Source: Blattamonas nauphoetae
Taxonomy: Eukaryota; Preaxostyla; Oxymonadida
Length of the DNA: 64,000 nt
Reading direction: 5' to 3'
Assembly: GCA_033064195.1 (NCBI GenBank)
Contig: JARBJD010000301.1
Coordinates: forward strand, 25,695-89,694
Shown: piece by piece, positions 10,641 to 21,300 of the stretch
How positions within the stretch are numbered: position 1 is the first letter of the stretch
Layout: every line of letters begins with the position of its first letter
Made by a program: the position numbers and the translations under genes
The notes under the pieces: generated by a model
The model's database searches: none
Told to the model about the DNA's origin: nothing
Seen by the model: only the letters and a program-made list of their open reading frames with translations

Positions 10641-11726
10641 TATATTGTCCTTCTCTCGATATTCCACGATAAGTGTTGGGGAGGTTGGAAGATAAATGGG
10701 TATCATGAGCAAAACGGGAGTATAATCACCTGTGTCATCACTTTTTCAGATGCGTCAAGATCAGTATCATTGAAAGCCCTACACAGCATTCAAACAGAAG
10801 TGCCCGCTTAATATATGTCCCTCCCTGGAAAGATGGCGCGGTAGCAATCCATTGGCGGAGAAATTTCTCGTTCTCGTCTGTGAAAAGTTGCGCGTGTTTC
10901 CGACGAACAGGATCTCACATGGATTGTGTGATAATGAACTCCTACCGATTCTCACATGCATGGAGTGCTTGTCGTATTCGTGTCCAGAAAGGATTCATGA
11001 TTCGTGATGCTGTCTGTGGCAACACATTGCCGCCAATCGAATGGAATCCAAATAGCGAAATCCCAGACACGGATCCGAATCTGAGGAACTTCTGAATCAT
11101 ATTGTGAGAGCAGCCTCGAGTGCTACAACAGATCAAGAATCATCAAAAGAGGAAAAGGAATGAATTGAGAAATTGATGTCAGGAAGTGAAAAGATATGGA
11201 AAAGAAGGCAGACGAAGACAGAATACAAATGAAGGTGAGAACAGACTCAAGGGGGAGAGGTACATGAGGTATGATAAAGTCGATGGAGAAGATAATTTCG
11301 TTTCTTGGTGGTAATGTGGTTCAAGAATCCTGTCGAGAGAACAAATCTCGAAAATGAGAAGAAAACAAACTTTGTTGAAGATACGTAAAGGGTTGTTGAT
11401 AATGGTGAGAATTATGTCTTGTTCTGATTCGTCAGTGGGACGACTGGTTTCACGGAGGAGATCCTGTGATAAAGTGACGGTTAAGTCATGAGAAGAAAAA
11501 GAAAACCATTGTTCTATTATCTAAATCCATTGAAGTGCAGTCAGAACAAAGTTGAAGAGTCGGTGTCGGTCGGACAGGCCGACTTTTTGTCCGATGTTGG
11601 GGAAGGACAGACCGACTCAGAGACTCTTGATCTACGACCTCTGAAACACTAATTTTGTGAAAAATGAGATGAACTAATTACAGCGATGCTGTGAATCAAA
11701 AATGAGAAAAAGAGAATAATAAAGTG

Positions 11727-11795
11727 ACTCTGGCGGGATTCGATCCTGGGTCCGGGGAGCAAAAAGCTCCCATGCTACCACTCGACTAAAGGGCA
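11727..11795 (-). other. tRNA-like remnant
   Basis: On the minus strand there is a perfect 5-bp hairpin GGGAG-CTTTTTG-CTCCC placed like an anticodon arm (TTT), preceded by AGTGGTAGC as in a D loop and followed by GGATCGAATCC as in a T arm. The acceptor ends do not pair, the T stem has two mismatches and position 37 is T. I therefore read it as a decayed tRNA or tRNA-derived fragment inside the transposon, not a working gene. Confidence 0.25.
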
Positions 11796-11871
11796 GTTGA
11801 AAAAAGTCGCCGACTCTTTTATTTTTAGGGACTGGACTCGATGTTTTCAGACCGACCACTGCCCATGCCTA

Positions 11872-11879
11872 GTGAGAAA
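11872..11879. repeat. 8-bp target-site duplication GTGAGAAA (right)
   Basis: Matches 8487-8494. Confidence 0.9.
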
Positions 11880-12550
11880 TGCGAACCTTTCCACTGTAGA
11901 AGTTTTTTTGCGAATGTTCGCTTTTTCTTGCGGAAGAGTCGGAGGATCTCGTTTATTTCGGCAAAAATGATCTAATCTCTTCACAACCTGTCACTGTGTG
12001 AAAAATGGTCGATTGTGGTTGAGCACATATTTTCGTCACTTTTTTTCAGACTCTTCGTTCTTCTGTATCTCCACTACGAAACAACCGTTCGCTCTGGTTT
12101 TCTCGCCACAATGTTCTTTTTGGATGATGAAGTGTCCGACTAAACAAAAACGAAATCTCACCACTCAGTGTTTCTGGACAGGAAAACCGAAAACTTTTGT
12201 CCATGACTGATCAATATCAACATTTTTACACGGAGTGTTGGACTGGATCGTCGATAAGGATTTACATGTCCTCTCTCTCACAGTTGTCTGGACAGAATTC
12301 GCCTGTCGAAAAGTTCACTTATTGATTTCCACGTTTTTTGGGTGACTACCATCGTTTCCACCTAAAAGTTCCATATCATTTGAATAGTGACGTCAATTAA
12401 CTTGATTTTGCATTTTTTTTCTCTGAAAGTTTGATGGGTAATCGACAGCTTCGATGATTAGATGATTTCAACGCTGATTGAAGAAAACAATGTTGATCAG
12501 AGAAAACGTGAGGTTATGGTTCGTAAAAATCTTAATCTCCGAAGACAACA
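11880..12550. other. intergenic, no gene seen
   Basis: AT-rich sequence with T runs between the hAT-like element and the flavodoxin-ferredoxin gene. I find no long frame, RNA gene or repeat in it. Confidence 0.5.
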
Positions 12551-13468
12551 ATGAAAGTAGTCCTGCTTTATTTCTCGACAACCGGAAATACTAAACACGT
12601 TGCCCTGGGCATCCAAAAAGCGCTGGAAGGAGCTGGCCACACGGTCGCTCTTCACGACGGTTTTGCGATGCTGAAGGAGTATGTGGCTCTCGGGGAATCT
12701 TCCGTGACGCCTCTGACGGAGAAGTACCAGGCAGACGTGGTGGAGGCCGAAGTGGTTGGGATCGGAGCGTATGTTTCGTAGTACACGATCCCAGACGGGT
12801 TCATGAAGATTCTGAACGAGCGGAACAGTCCCTCATCGATCTTTGCGAAGATGAAGTACTATTTCGCTTACACCACCTTTGGGAACGAGCCAGGGAACGC
12901 CCTCGAATTCGCGGCGACACAGCTGTCGTTGAGGAACAAGGACGCCAAATATATTGGTGGCGTGTTCCTCCAATATCCCGAAAATGCGGTTCCTCTGCAA
13001 TCGCCTCGAGGGACATACGATGCGGAGCGGCCGGACCAGAAGAAGAAGGAAGAAGACTTCATTGCGATGCTTGTGTCCCGACTGGAGAAAGGAGAGCCAG
13101 CTGAAATGCACGAAATTGTGACGGAGACAGTTCATCCGGAAGAAAACAAGAATTCGGTGCTGTTTGGACCGATTGTGATCGATCCTTCGAAATGCATTGG
13201 ATGCTACTCGTGTGTGTCCCACTGTGCCTACAACGCGATGACAAAGCCAGAAGCAGGCGGAGCAGTGAAGATTCCGTCGTGGAATGCAGACAGGTGCTGT
13301 ACTTGCGGTGCGTGCTTCAACTTCTGTCCCGTCCGTGCAATTGAGATTCCTGGAGGGAACTCGTCGGAACGTGAACAATATTTCTTCGGTCGGTCGAAGG
13401 CAGGCCTGAAAGAGATTCCTGTGCTTCCGCGGGGGCAGGTCGCGTCTCGTCTGACGATCCCACACTAA
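12551..13468 (+). pseudogene. flavodoxin-like + 2[4Fe-4S] ferredoxin fusion (EFR1-type), with one in-frame TAG
   Basis: The frame runs from ATG 12551 to TAA 13468 (305 codons), broken only by TAG at 12779-12781. The first domain is flavodoxin-like: LLYFSTTGNTKHVA is the FMN-phosphate loop, and GIGAYVS-stop-YTIPDGF is the second loop. The C-terminal domain has two Cys-x2-Cys-x2-Cys-x3-Cys clusters, CIGCYSCVSHC and CCTCGACFNFCP, which bind two [4Fe-4S] clusters. Such fusions are electron carriers in anaerobic bacteria and some anaerobic protists, probably acquired by lateral transfer. The G/C-rich third positions differ from its neighbours. A single substitution would restore the frame, so this is a fresh nonsense mutation, a base error, or readthrough. 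No intron explains the TAG. Confidence 0.8.
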
Positions 13469-13955
13469 AGTCACAGCATCCAAGTGTCCTCAAGATGTTT
13501 ATCCATGCATTGATCAGTTTTAACTATTTTGTTGTTGGTATTGACGCTAGCACATGTTTTGTGTGCTAGATGAGCGCCTCATGATCTTGATTCATTCGTG
13601 TCTTTTCTGAAACAGAGGACAACACGAAATGCGAAGGAAAGAGGCTAGTGACCAAGAAGAAGTAGTATCTTGGATAACAGTGTTGGAATATGATGAATGA
13701 CCACGACTATCATGAAACAGGACGCCTCCCCAAGGATAATGTGCTCTCATTCATTATATCCTCATTTTCCATTTTCAGTAGATTGCTCTCCTTTCTTCAA
13801 TTGGAACGATCAAAAAATGGAGTCTGATTCCGAAAAAAACCGTTGGTCGTTCAACACTGAGCATGAGAGAAAGGCTGGTCAGTACTCTTCAAAACGGAAG
13901 AAGATGAATGCGGACAAAGGTGTGCCCTTCTCTGTCTCCATCCATCTCGTCATTC
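13469..13955. other. intergenic, weak small ORF only
   Basis: A plus-strand frame (13697-13981) contains the hydrophilic stretch MESDSEKNRWSFNTEHERKA. It could be an exon, but nothing supports it beyond openness, and it overlaps the end of the next gene. Confidence 0.25.
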
Positions 13956-15945
13956 TCACTCTCCACTTCCACTTAATTTAGTGTACAAACGCATCGATAA
14001 CGATTTGATGCTGGCAGAAGTGCCAACTTGAGGGTGGTTCGACATTTTCTGTTCGAGAACATCTTCAATGCCATGCCTTCGCAGCACTCTTGAGAGATCT
14101 TTCGATCCGGGGTGACATTTTTGGGTATGCCCTTGTGAGAGTGATATAGATCTGTCGAGCCTGTCTAGAATCATATGTTCAAAGTGATCGAACTCCAAAT
14201 ACAAGAGAATCGAAATTAATCCTTGTGGGACGGCAGATGTGGCAAGAGATCGCATTGTGGGAGGATGATGGACAGCTATTTCGAACAGATGAATGATGAC
14301 ATCCTTTTCGATTATTCGAAATGTCAAGAACGAGATTGGGATGACATTGCGAAAGATGTGGCTCACAAATTGACTGCAGGGAACAATAACATTGCTACAA
14401 ATCGTTTCTTGAATTTTTGGGACTGATTCCGGGACACGAAGCTCGTGCAGTTTGCGTATTCCAGATTGTGTTCCACATTGAACGGCACAGTGCCATATTG
14501 ACAACAACGAGAAGAAGAGGTCAAAGCTACCTTGAATTGGCAAAATGTGGGGCATGGGTTCGGCACGTATGGCAAAGTTCGGAATGTATGTCTTTTTTGT
14601 TTTTCAAGCTGCGTAGAAGAGTCCAAAATGCCAAAATTCCACTTTAGAGTGAACAGGGCCCCGATGCATTAGATGATGGAATTTCAACATCCATTGATTT
14701 GTATTCAGAGAAAGAAAGTACAAACCAGGCTGATCCAAGTTTGTCATTTTTTTTGAATATATGATTCGATGTTGACACCCAACGTCAAGTTATCACATCT
14801 AAATGATCCATAAAAGAAGAATCTGGATGAAATGAATGGATATCGTGATGGGGAAGAAAAAATTGTGACAATTGTGCGGAGAGTGATGATCTGACTTTTC
14901 TGTCTCATTTCAGCTCCTATTCATCCAATATTTCTGAAACACCATTAAAATAGATTTTTGAGGGCGATACAATATGATAAAACGTGATGTGCAACCTACT
15001 CGAGAAAGAATCCCATTCCTTTTTTCTTTTAAGAATCTGCCATCGTTACTTCATAAATCTCAAATTTCTACCGAATTAACCACTCATTGATCTCTTATTA
15101 ATCAGATTTTCATAATTTGAACAACAAAGATGACCACAAACAAAAAGGAGGGGAATCTTCAAAGTCAATGATGTGGCCCAGATCGGGGTTTCCACTCACT
15201 TTGAACACCTTTAACATGGTCATTCTGTACCAATCCGTTCGATTAGTTCACATTCACATCACATTCATTGATTTATCTCTCCTTTTTTGAGAAAAGTGTG
15301 ATTAAATCAACGGATCAATGGGAAAAAACGAAAAAAGTCGACTTGACACTCTTCCCGACACTTGGTCAGTCGTTGGACACTCGTGCCATACATACCGAAC
15401 CTTGCCATACATACCGAACTTATGCCATACAAACCGAACTTTACCATACATACCGAACCCATGCCAAATGTGGGATTTGAGTGAAGTCATCAGTTGACCG
15501 ATGTAACCTTTTTTGAGGAAGGAGAACTGGTCAACTGAAGGAGCACTGATATACCAGTCAGTGAAGAGATGGAAGGCGGTTCTTGCGATATCCGCGGATG
15601 GACAGCCCATAAGCATCCGTAAATGGGGCACAAATAAGATGAGCTTGTTTTCGTCGTGGGGGAACAGCCGAACATGGAGATTAGATGTAATCTTGAGTTG
15701 ATAAGAGCGGAGGAATTCCAAAAATTTGACTGCTTTCTGTTGTTGTGTCTTGTTTAACACACGGCCATCCTTCATCATTGTGACAAGTGACTGCATAATC
15801 GGCGTGAATTCTTCGATTGATTTTGGTTTCTGTTCGTCCCAATCCAAGAAAGGTTTGTAAACTGTTGATTAATGAAGCAAAACTAAAATAGAATGTACTA
15901 CGGACTTTTACGAAGATGATCGGATTTCGACTGTGAAGATCCCAT
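13956..15945 (-). CDS. helical-repeat family, subtype B, copy B2, split by a transposon
   Basis: The gene starts at ATG 15945 (MGSSQSKSDHLRK), has a short GT...AG intron, and resumes at about 15870 with YKPFLDWDEQKPKS. It runs to GYIGQLMTSLKSHI at 15466, where the 915-bp element begins. The coding sequence resumes at 14550 and ends at 13956. Deleting the element and one TSD copy gives ...TSLKSHILPIQGS... in frame, matching the paralogue GQLMHLLQLHTRPVEG. The C-terminal half carries IAVHHPPTMRSLA and LRRHGIEDVLEQ, the subtype's signature. The N-terminus MGxxxS fits an N-myristoylation signal (also in B4). Function is unknown; helical repeats are likely. Confidence 0.7.
14543..14550. repeat. 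8-bp target-site duplication AAATGTGG (left)
   Basis: Repeated at 15466-15473. Confidence 0.85.
14551..15465. mobile_element. 915-bp MITE-like element with arrayed-repeat termini
   Basis: The ends are GGCATGGGTTCGGCACGTAT and, in reverse complement, GGCATGGGTTCGGTATGTAT. Each terminus is an array of about 20-bp direct units (GTTCGGTATGTATGGYAAR type): four on the right (15385-15465), about two on the left (14551-14590). The TSD is 8 bp. I see no coding sequence inside. The element at 28467 has the same GGCATGGGT start and the same design with a different unit, so they are probably related families mobilised by one kind of transposase. Confidence 0.85.
15466..15473. repeat. 8-bp target-site duplication AAATGTGG (right)
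   Basis: Matches 14543-14550. Confidence 0.85.
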
Positions 15946-16028
15946 TTAAATTCAAAGGTATTCTGTCAATCGCGGAGATCCAACCCATAACGAGTGTGTT
16001 CACATCGTTTCGTCTTTCAAGCAAAATA

Positions 16029-16782
16029 ATGAGCCAACCAGGCCAATTTATTCTTCAAGATCGCCCCTACTACAAACCCAAGAAGAATGTGGTCTTGAAA
16101 AGTCTGCTACCTGCCATTAAGCTTTCTTTCCTCACAAACGCCAACTCCTTTGCTCAATCATCCTGGCCATCGTTGGAAGTGCGATGACAATTGCAGGCAT
16201 CATCTTTATGGTCCTTGTCACGGAACCTTTCATTGTGGGAATTGTCTCTTCTCTTTCTTTGTCACCATCTTTCTCACCACAGGCGTTAATCATCTTCGGA
16301 GTATTTTTTGGACTCGCGTTTCAAGTATCTCTCTTCTGTTTTCGGTTCTTCACTCCATTCTGCAGTGTGCTGCCTGTCGTTTTGCTGTCGTTTACACGAT
16401 GGAGCTGGACTGTCAAAACGATCGATTTTTTTTGGATGTAGGTGGAAACTGTTGTGCGACGATATGCTCGAATCTCAGTCGTCATGATGAAATCCCACTT
16501 GAAGACATTTATGGTCTCTTTGTGGCTGGATGGAAGACCATGGCGACACCCAAAATCAGATCTGACGCCTTCGATGCCAACGGTGATTATCACCCCATTC
16601 CCGACCTCCCAAAGAAGCCAACATATCTTGTTCGAGTCGTCTACGGCCAACCAATCGTATTCTTCATCCGTCACATCACCATATTCATCCTTTCCATCTT
16701 TCCTTTCAGCCTCAACGACTCCAAGCTTATAGGGGGTGAACTAATTCTGTCCCCGCAGGTTTTCTCTGTATCGAAGGTGTGA
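16029..16782 (+). CDS. small membrane protein, intron-containing
   Basis: ATG 16029 opens MSQPGQFILQDRPYYKPKKN. An intron or frame junction follows. The next exon, from about 16158, encodes a transmembrane segment (IILAIVGSAMTIAGIIFMV). A GT...AG intron (about 16230-16284) then joins PFI to ALIIFGVFFGLAFQ, a second transmembrane segment. A further intron ending at about 16364 leads to a soluble domain of about 100 residues (VVYTMELDCQNDRFFLD, DIYGLFVAGWKTMATPK, ANGDYHPIPDLP). The frame closes at 16782. Two membrane helices and a C-terminal soluble domain are what can be seen; I do not recognise the family. The splice near 16090-16150 is uncertain. Confidence 0.55.
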
Positions 16783-18333
16783 CCAGCACTGATTTTTTCA
16801 TCAATGTCTTACACATAGCCAATTCATGTTTATGTCAGAATTTTCTATTTTTTGTGCTATAGATCTCTCAATTCAGACATTTCTGATTGTGATTTACGAA
16901 TATTTTCTTCTGTGTGAAACTTCGACAGAAATACATTAACTATAGGAGTTCTTTTCAACTCTTTTCTCGTGATGTGCTCTAAAAAATGCACATAAAGAGC
17001 TCCATTCACGGTGGTCGTGGAAAAAAGAAAAGTCGATCTCTTTTCGTTCGAAGGTTGGTATAGCGTGGTCGATCATAAATATCACGTAGGAGGCCTTCTT
17101 ATAATCTGAAAAAGTCCTGAAATAAGAAAATGAGACTTGAATCGAAGCCACTGTCAAGATCCACGACAATGGGGATGAAAACTCTAACCACGGTAGAAAT
17201 TTCAATCTTCCATTGAAACGTGTATTTCTTCACTATTATCCAGAAATGAAAACTGATTTTGATAAAAGAAAATCGCAATACCTTTTCCTGAGGATCGAAA
17301 GAGATAGTGAACGAGAGGACATATGATTTCATTGAAATCGATTGTCTACAAAAAAATTGTCAAATTCTATGCATTTTGAGAGCAATTATTTGAATAATGA
17401 TGAGGATAGACATCTAGGAATCTGTCCTGTCATCCATTGCATGGATCCTCCATTTGACTTTAATAGGATTGATCTTCGTTCGTTATTCACAAATTCGAGT
17501 TTTTTGAATCTCGATGAATCCGTTTGATCAACATTCTTTCCTGGAAAAGTGAGAATTGAAAGAGAATTGTCTGTCTGAGATCTCATTTTTCCTGAAAGTA
17601 TCGAATTAAGTCGTAATGATGTAAAATGAAAACAATAATCGATGTACCGACTATGTGTAAGCTTTATACTTGTATTGTTTGTTGCATCCCTTCCCTACAT
17701 ATTGAGAAAGTTGGAGGGGACATAATTAGTTCACCCCCTATATCCTCAGTCGCAATATCCTCCACAACAAGTCCATCAGCCACCAGACACACTTCCCAGT
17801 GATGGTGCTCACTCTTTCCCGGCTGAACTGCCTGCAGACCCTGGTATCAGTGATGAGAAGAGAATATCATGACGGAAATATTTTCCACTTTTTTTTCTTG
17901 GATCGCTTCAAACGATCCATCTTTATTTTTGGCAACGATGATCCTCTCCAAATATGTATTCTGAGAGATGATTGCTCTGTTTGTATCAAAGAAAGATCAA
18001 TGGCGAGAACGAGGTGAAACGAGATTCAAGAATCTTGTGCTGTGATTGAGAGTTGAGATAAGCAGCGTCGTCGGGATAAAATGGAAAAAGACTCGAACAC
18101 GATGAGAACGATACAGTCAACATTAAAAGTGAAGCAAAGACGATAATCTGGAAAATAATTGGAGAAAAATGTGAGCATCATTGAAGTCAAGGGAATAAGT
18201 GGCCCAGATAGACAATTGAGATCGATCGATACGTGAGAAGCGATTTCCATCGTCTATCTTGGATAATAAAATAGAATATAGTGCGGATCAGAAATCATCA
18301 GAAATGAACATCCCTCTGCCCCACCGCTGACCA
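16783..18333. other. 1.5 kb without a recognisable gene
   Basis: Only short, AT-rich frames on both strands. Nothing resembles a transposon end, RNA gene or family member. Confidence 0.5.
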
Positions 18334-21300
18334 ATGAAAACATCCGAATTGACACCTTTTCAACAATTGTGATCGGTTTTCACTTTTTCATCTTTCATTC
18401 ATCCCAATAGCTCCTCCATCTTCGCCACAAAACCAATCGACCGCTGGTTCTCTCTCTTCAGACATCTCGATGTTCTCCAAGTTCTTTCTACGCATCTTTC
18501 GAATTCTCACACACCGACATCGATTACTTCTCCCTCTTGATCCAAAACATGAAGATATTGTCTTCGCCCACATCATGGTTACCCTCGTCGAACATTTCGT
18601 AGCTTCTGGAGATCTCATCCTCCCAGACTCGTCTCCAACCGATCTCTTACCAGTTTTTACAGAGTTTTTTCGCACATTTTTCAAGAAAAGAAATCGTAAA
18701 TCAAATCCCTTTCTCATCCACAATCTCGCCTCGTCGTTCGCACAAGTTGTTCTTCGCCGCGATATTCGGAACATTTTTCGTTTTTCAGATCACTCATTCC
18801 TGCGCGGTGATGCTGTTGAATCTTCGGAACAGTTGTTGGATGCTGTGAAGAAGGTGAAAGAAACTCTCTCGCTGGAGAAGGTTCAAACTGCATTTTTTGA
18901 TTGGAAAGAATGGGTGAAAATGCTGGAGACAATCGAGAAAGATGCCACACAGACAGTTTGTCTTCATTTACTGTTCATTGTTTCCTTCAGACTGATCATT
19001 CCATCCTCCAATCTCGCTGTCTCCGAGCCACACTCCTCTCTCTCCAAAAAAAGCATCAACTCCGAGCCAACCCAACTCAAAATGAAAAGAACAGATTCGC
19101 AGACTCTTGTCGCCTTCCAACAACAACAACAACTGACACTCCACTCATCTCCTCAGCCATCAATCCCTTCACCAACCTCCCAATCTACCTTCCACTTTCC
19201 ATCGATCCCAGGTCATCCTCGACGGACACTTCACTTCACTCCTCCACCATCAATCCCTTCACCAACCTCCCAATCTACCTTCCACCTTCCATCGATCCCA
19301 GGCCATCCTCGACGGACAATTCACTTCACTCCTCCACCATCTCCACCCAAACAGCACTCCCATCTTCTCAGTTCTCTTCCGATCCGCAGCCATTCATTTT
19401 TGAGCAGGCCATATTCCAGACAAACCCAGTCGTTCGTCAGTCTCGACAGTTCCTCTTAGCGATCCATTATCTCCTCACTCGACCACTTCCCACTTCCTTC
19501 CCGTGGATCATCCGTCCGTCATTCAAATCGGAATCAGAACAGGATACTGATTTCCAACCGGATCATCAATCAGTCGATCTCAACGAGAAGTTTCACACAT
19601 CGCTGTTCGACGACACAGATGATGCGAAAGTGGTGGCAGCACTCCGTCGGTGTTGTGCTGTTGTCAAAGCGACGCAAACCACAAAATGCATTGCGAACGT
19701 CAACACTTTCCGAAACTTCCTCATCGCTGGTCTCCACTCGTCCAATCCCGTCATCCAGTACGAATGTCACAATCTCTTCTTTGAAATCAGTTACTTCTTT
19801 CCGAAATTCGATGACCCTCGTCAAAGTCGATTTTCCAGTCTCCGAATGGCATTCCGCGACGGAACATTTTGGGAGAAGATGACACTGTTATGGCTGTGGT
19901 TTCGATGGTTGCAGTTCCGAGCCAAGAATGGGGATCAAAGGTATGTGAACGAGTCGGATTTCGATTTCAGCGGATTTCTGGCGACTGATCTGAGCGATGT
20001 CCGTCTCTTCTACCTGGCCTGCAACTTCGTCGGGGCAATCTTGTTGGATAAAGCAGTATCGATGTCCATTGAATGGCAAATGGACTTCGTTCATCAATTT
20101 GAGAGGAGGAATCGGATGCTGTCGCGCATCTCGAGCGATCCGATGTTGTTTTCAAAACAGGACCAATCGGCTCTTTATCTGACTCCACTCGCAACCATGC
20201 TCGGCTCGTTCTTGTCTGTCTATTGTGGCTGTGATTTCCCTCCCGCTCTGACCGACATCGTCGCAACTGATTCAGACCCAACTCTACACAGAATGTTGTC
20301 AAATTTTGTGAATCCCATATTCTTCCTCAGTCATTCCTCCATCGATCCCAAACACCGACGCTCCTTCTTCCCGATGGATCTGATGTTCGAAAGGTTTCTC
20401 CGATCAGATCCAGACACGCTCGTCAAAGGATGGATTAATGTGTCTGAATGCACTTCGAGAAAATTCCTCTTCACTCCTTATGTTGGTCTGCACTCTCTCC
20501 TTCTTCGCTCTCCCAAACTCAATCTCGATCTACAGGCACTTCTAATTCTCGTCGTCATGTTCTTCATCAAACTCTCAGGTCAGGAATCCACTCAATCGGA
20601 CATTTCCCAACTCTTCTGTTTTTTTCTCCTCCTCGCCTCTTCGACACTCTCCTCTCATCGCCACTCCTCGTCAGAGCCAATAGAATCATATGGATCGAGT
20701 TTCTCTATCTCTTCAACATCTTAGGGAGTGATCTCGCTGCCTTCGGTGCGTGCTCGTCCCTCGCCAAAGTGTTTAAGATGCTGTATCCGTTCGATTCTAA
20801 TCCGGAGCAAGCCGAGCTGTCCTTCTTGTCGGATGTTGGGAATCAGGTTGTGTCTCTTCACTGGCTCAATTTTCCTTCTCACATCGACTCTCCACTCCTC
20901 TGCCATCTTCCTTCTCTGGCTGGTGCTCAGCGAGGCATCCTCCAAACTCTCTCCTCTCACTCTGGCATCCCCTCTCTCCTCCCTCTGCGCAACCAACCCG
21001 ACTGGAACAGCATCAGCACAATGATATCAAAAGGAATGTCTCCCAACGAAGCAATCCGCGTTCTGTCTCAATGTGTGCGATATTTTGCTTCTCTCGGTTT
21101 GGCCTCACAATTGTCATTCTTTCTCAGATTTCTATTCTCCCCCAACAGGACCATATCTCCTCATGAGCATCTTCAGGAATCTCCTGTTTGTTCTCCCTCA
21201 TTCCTTTCTTCCTCTTTTCAGATCTCCACTTCCCGGAGACACGTCGATTGCCATCGAGTTCTTCCTTCGACTCGTCAGTGTCACGTCTGATGATGTTCGG

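Larger units (their letters stand above)
8495..11871. mobile_element. hAT-like non-autonomous element carrying host gene fragments (Pack-type)
   Basis: The ends are TAGGGATGGGCAGTGGTCGG on the left and, in reverse complement, TAGGCATGGGCAGTGGTCGG on the right, one mismatch in 20. Both are bounded by GTGAGAAA. An 8-bp duplication and a TAGGG-type end are typical of the hAT superfamily; plant Ac ends with a similar TAGGGATG. The GGTCGG motif recurs subterminally (8514-8541, 11566-11618). No transposase is visible in 3.4 kb. Inside, on the minus strand, are a dynein heavy-chain piece and two further coding remnants. The element is related by its terminus to 51703-53669 (TAGGCATGG). Confidence 0.85.

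Noticed and set aside
11727-11795. Functional tRNA-Lys gene
   Set aside because: Acceptor ends do not pair, the D and T stems contain mismatches, and position 37 is a pyrimidine; kept only as a low-confidence remnant.
12551-13468. Alternative genetic code with TAG as a sense codon
   Set aside because: C3, the LCAT gene, the element genes and A5 together exceed 4,000 codons without TAG or TAA; TAA is used as a stop in the same gene.
15385-15465. CRISPR-like array of about 20-bp repeats
   Set aside because: Units are contiguous with no spacers, lie exactly at a transposon terminus and are mirrored at the other end.
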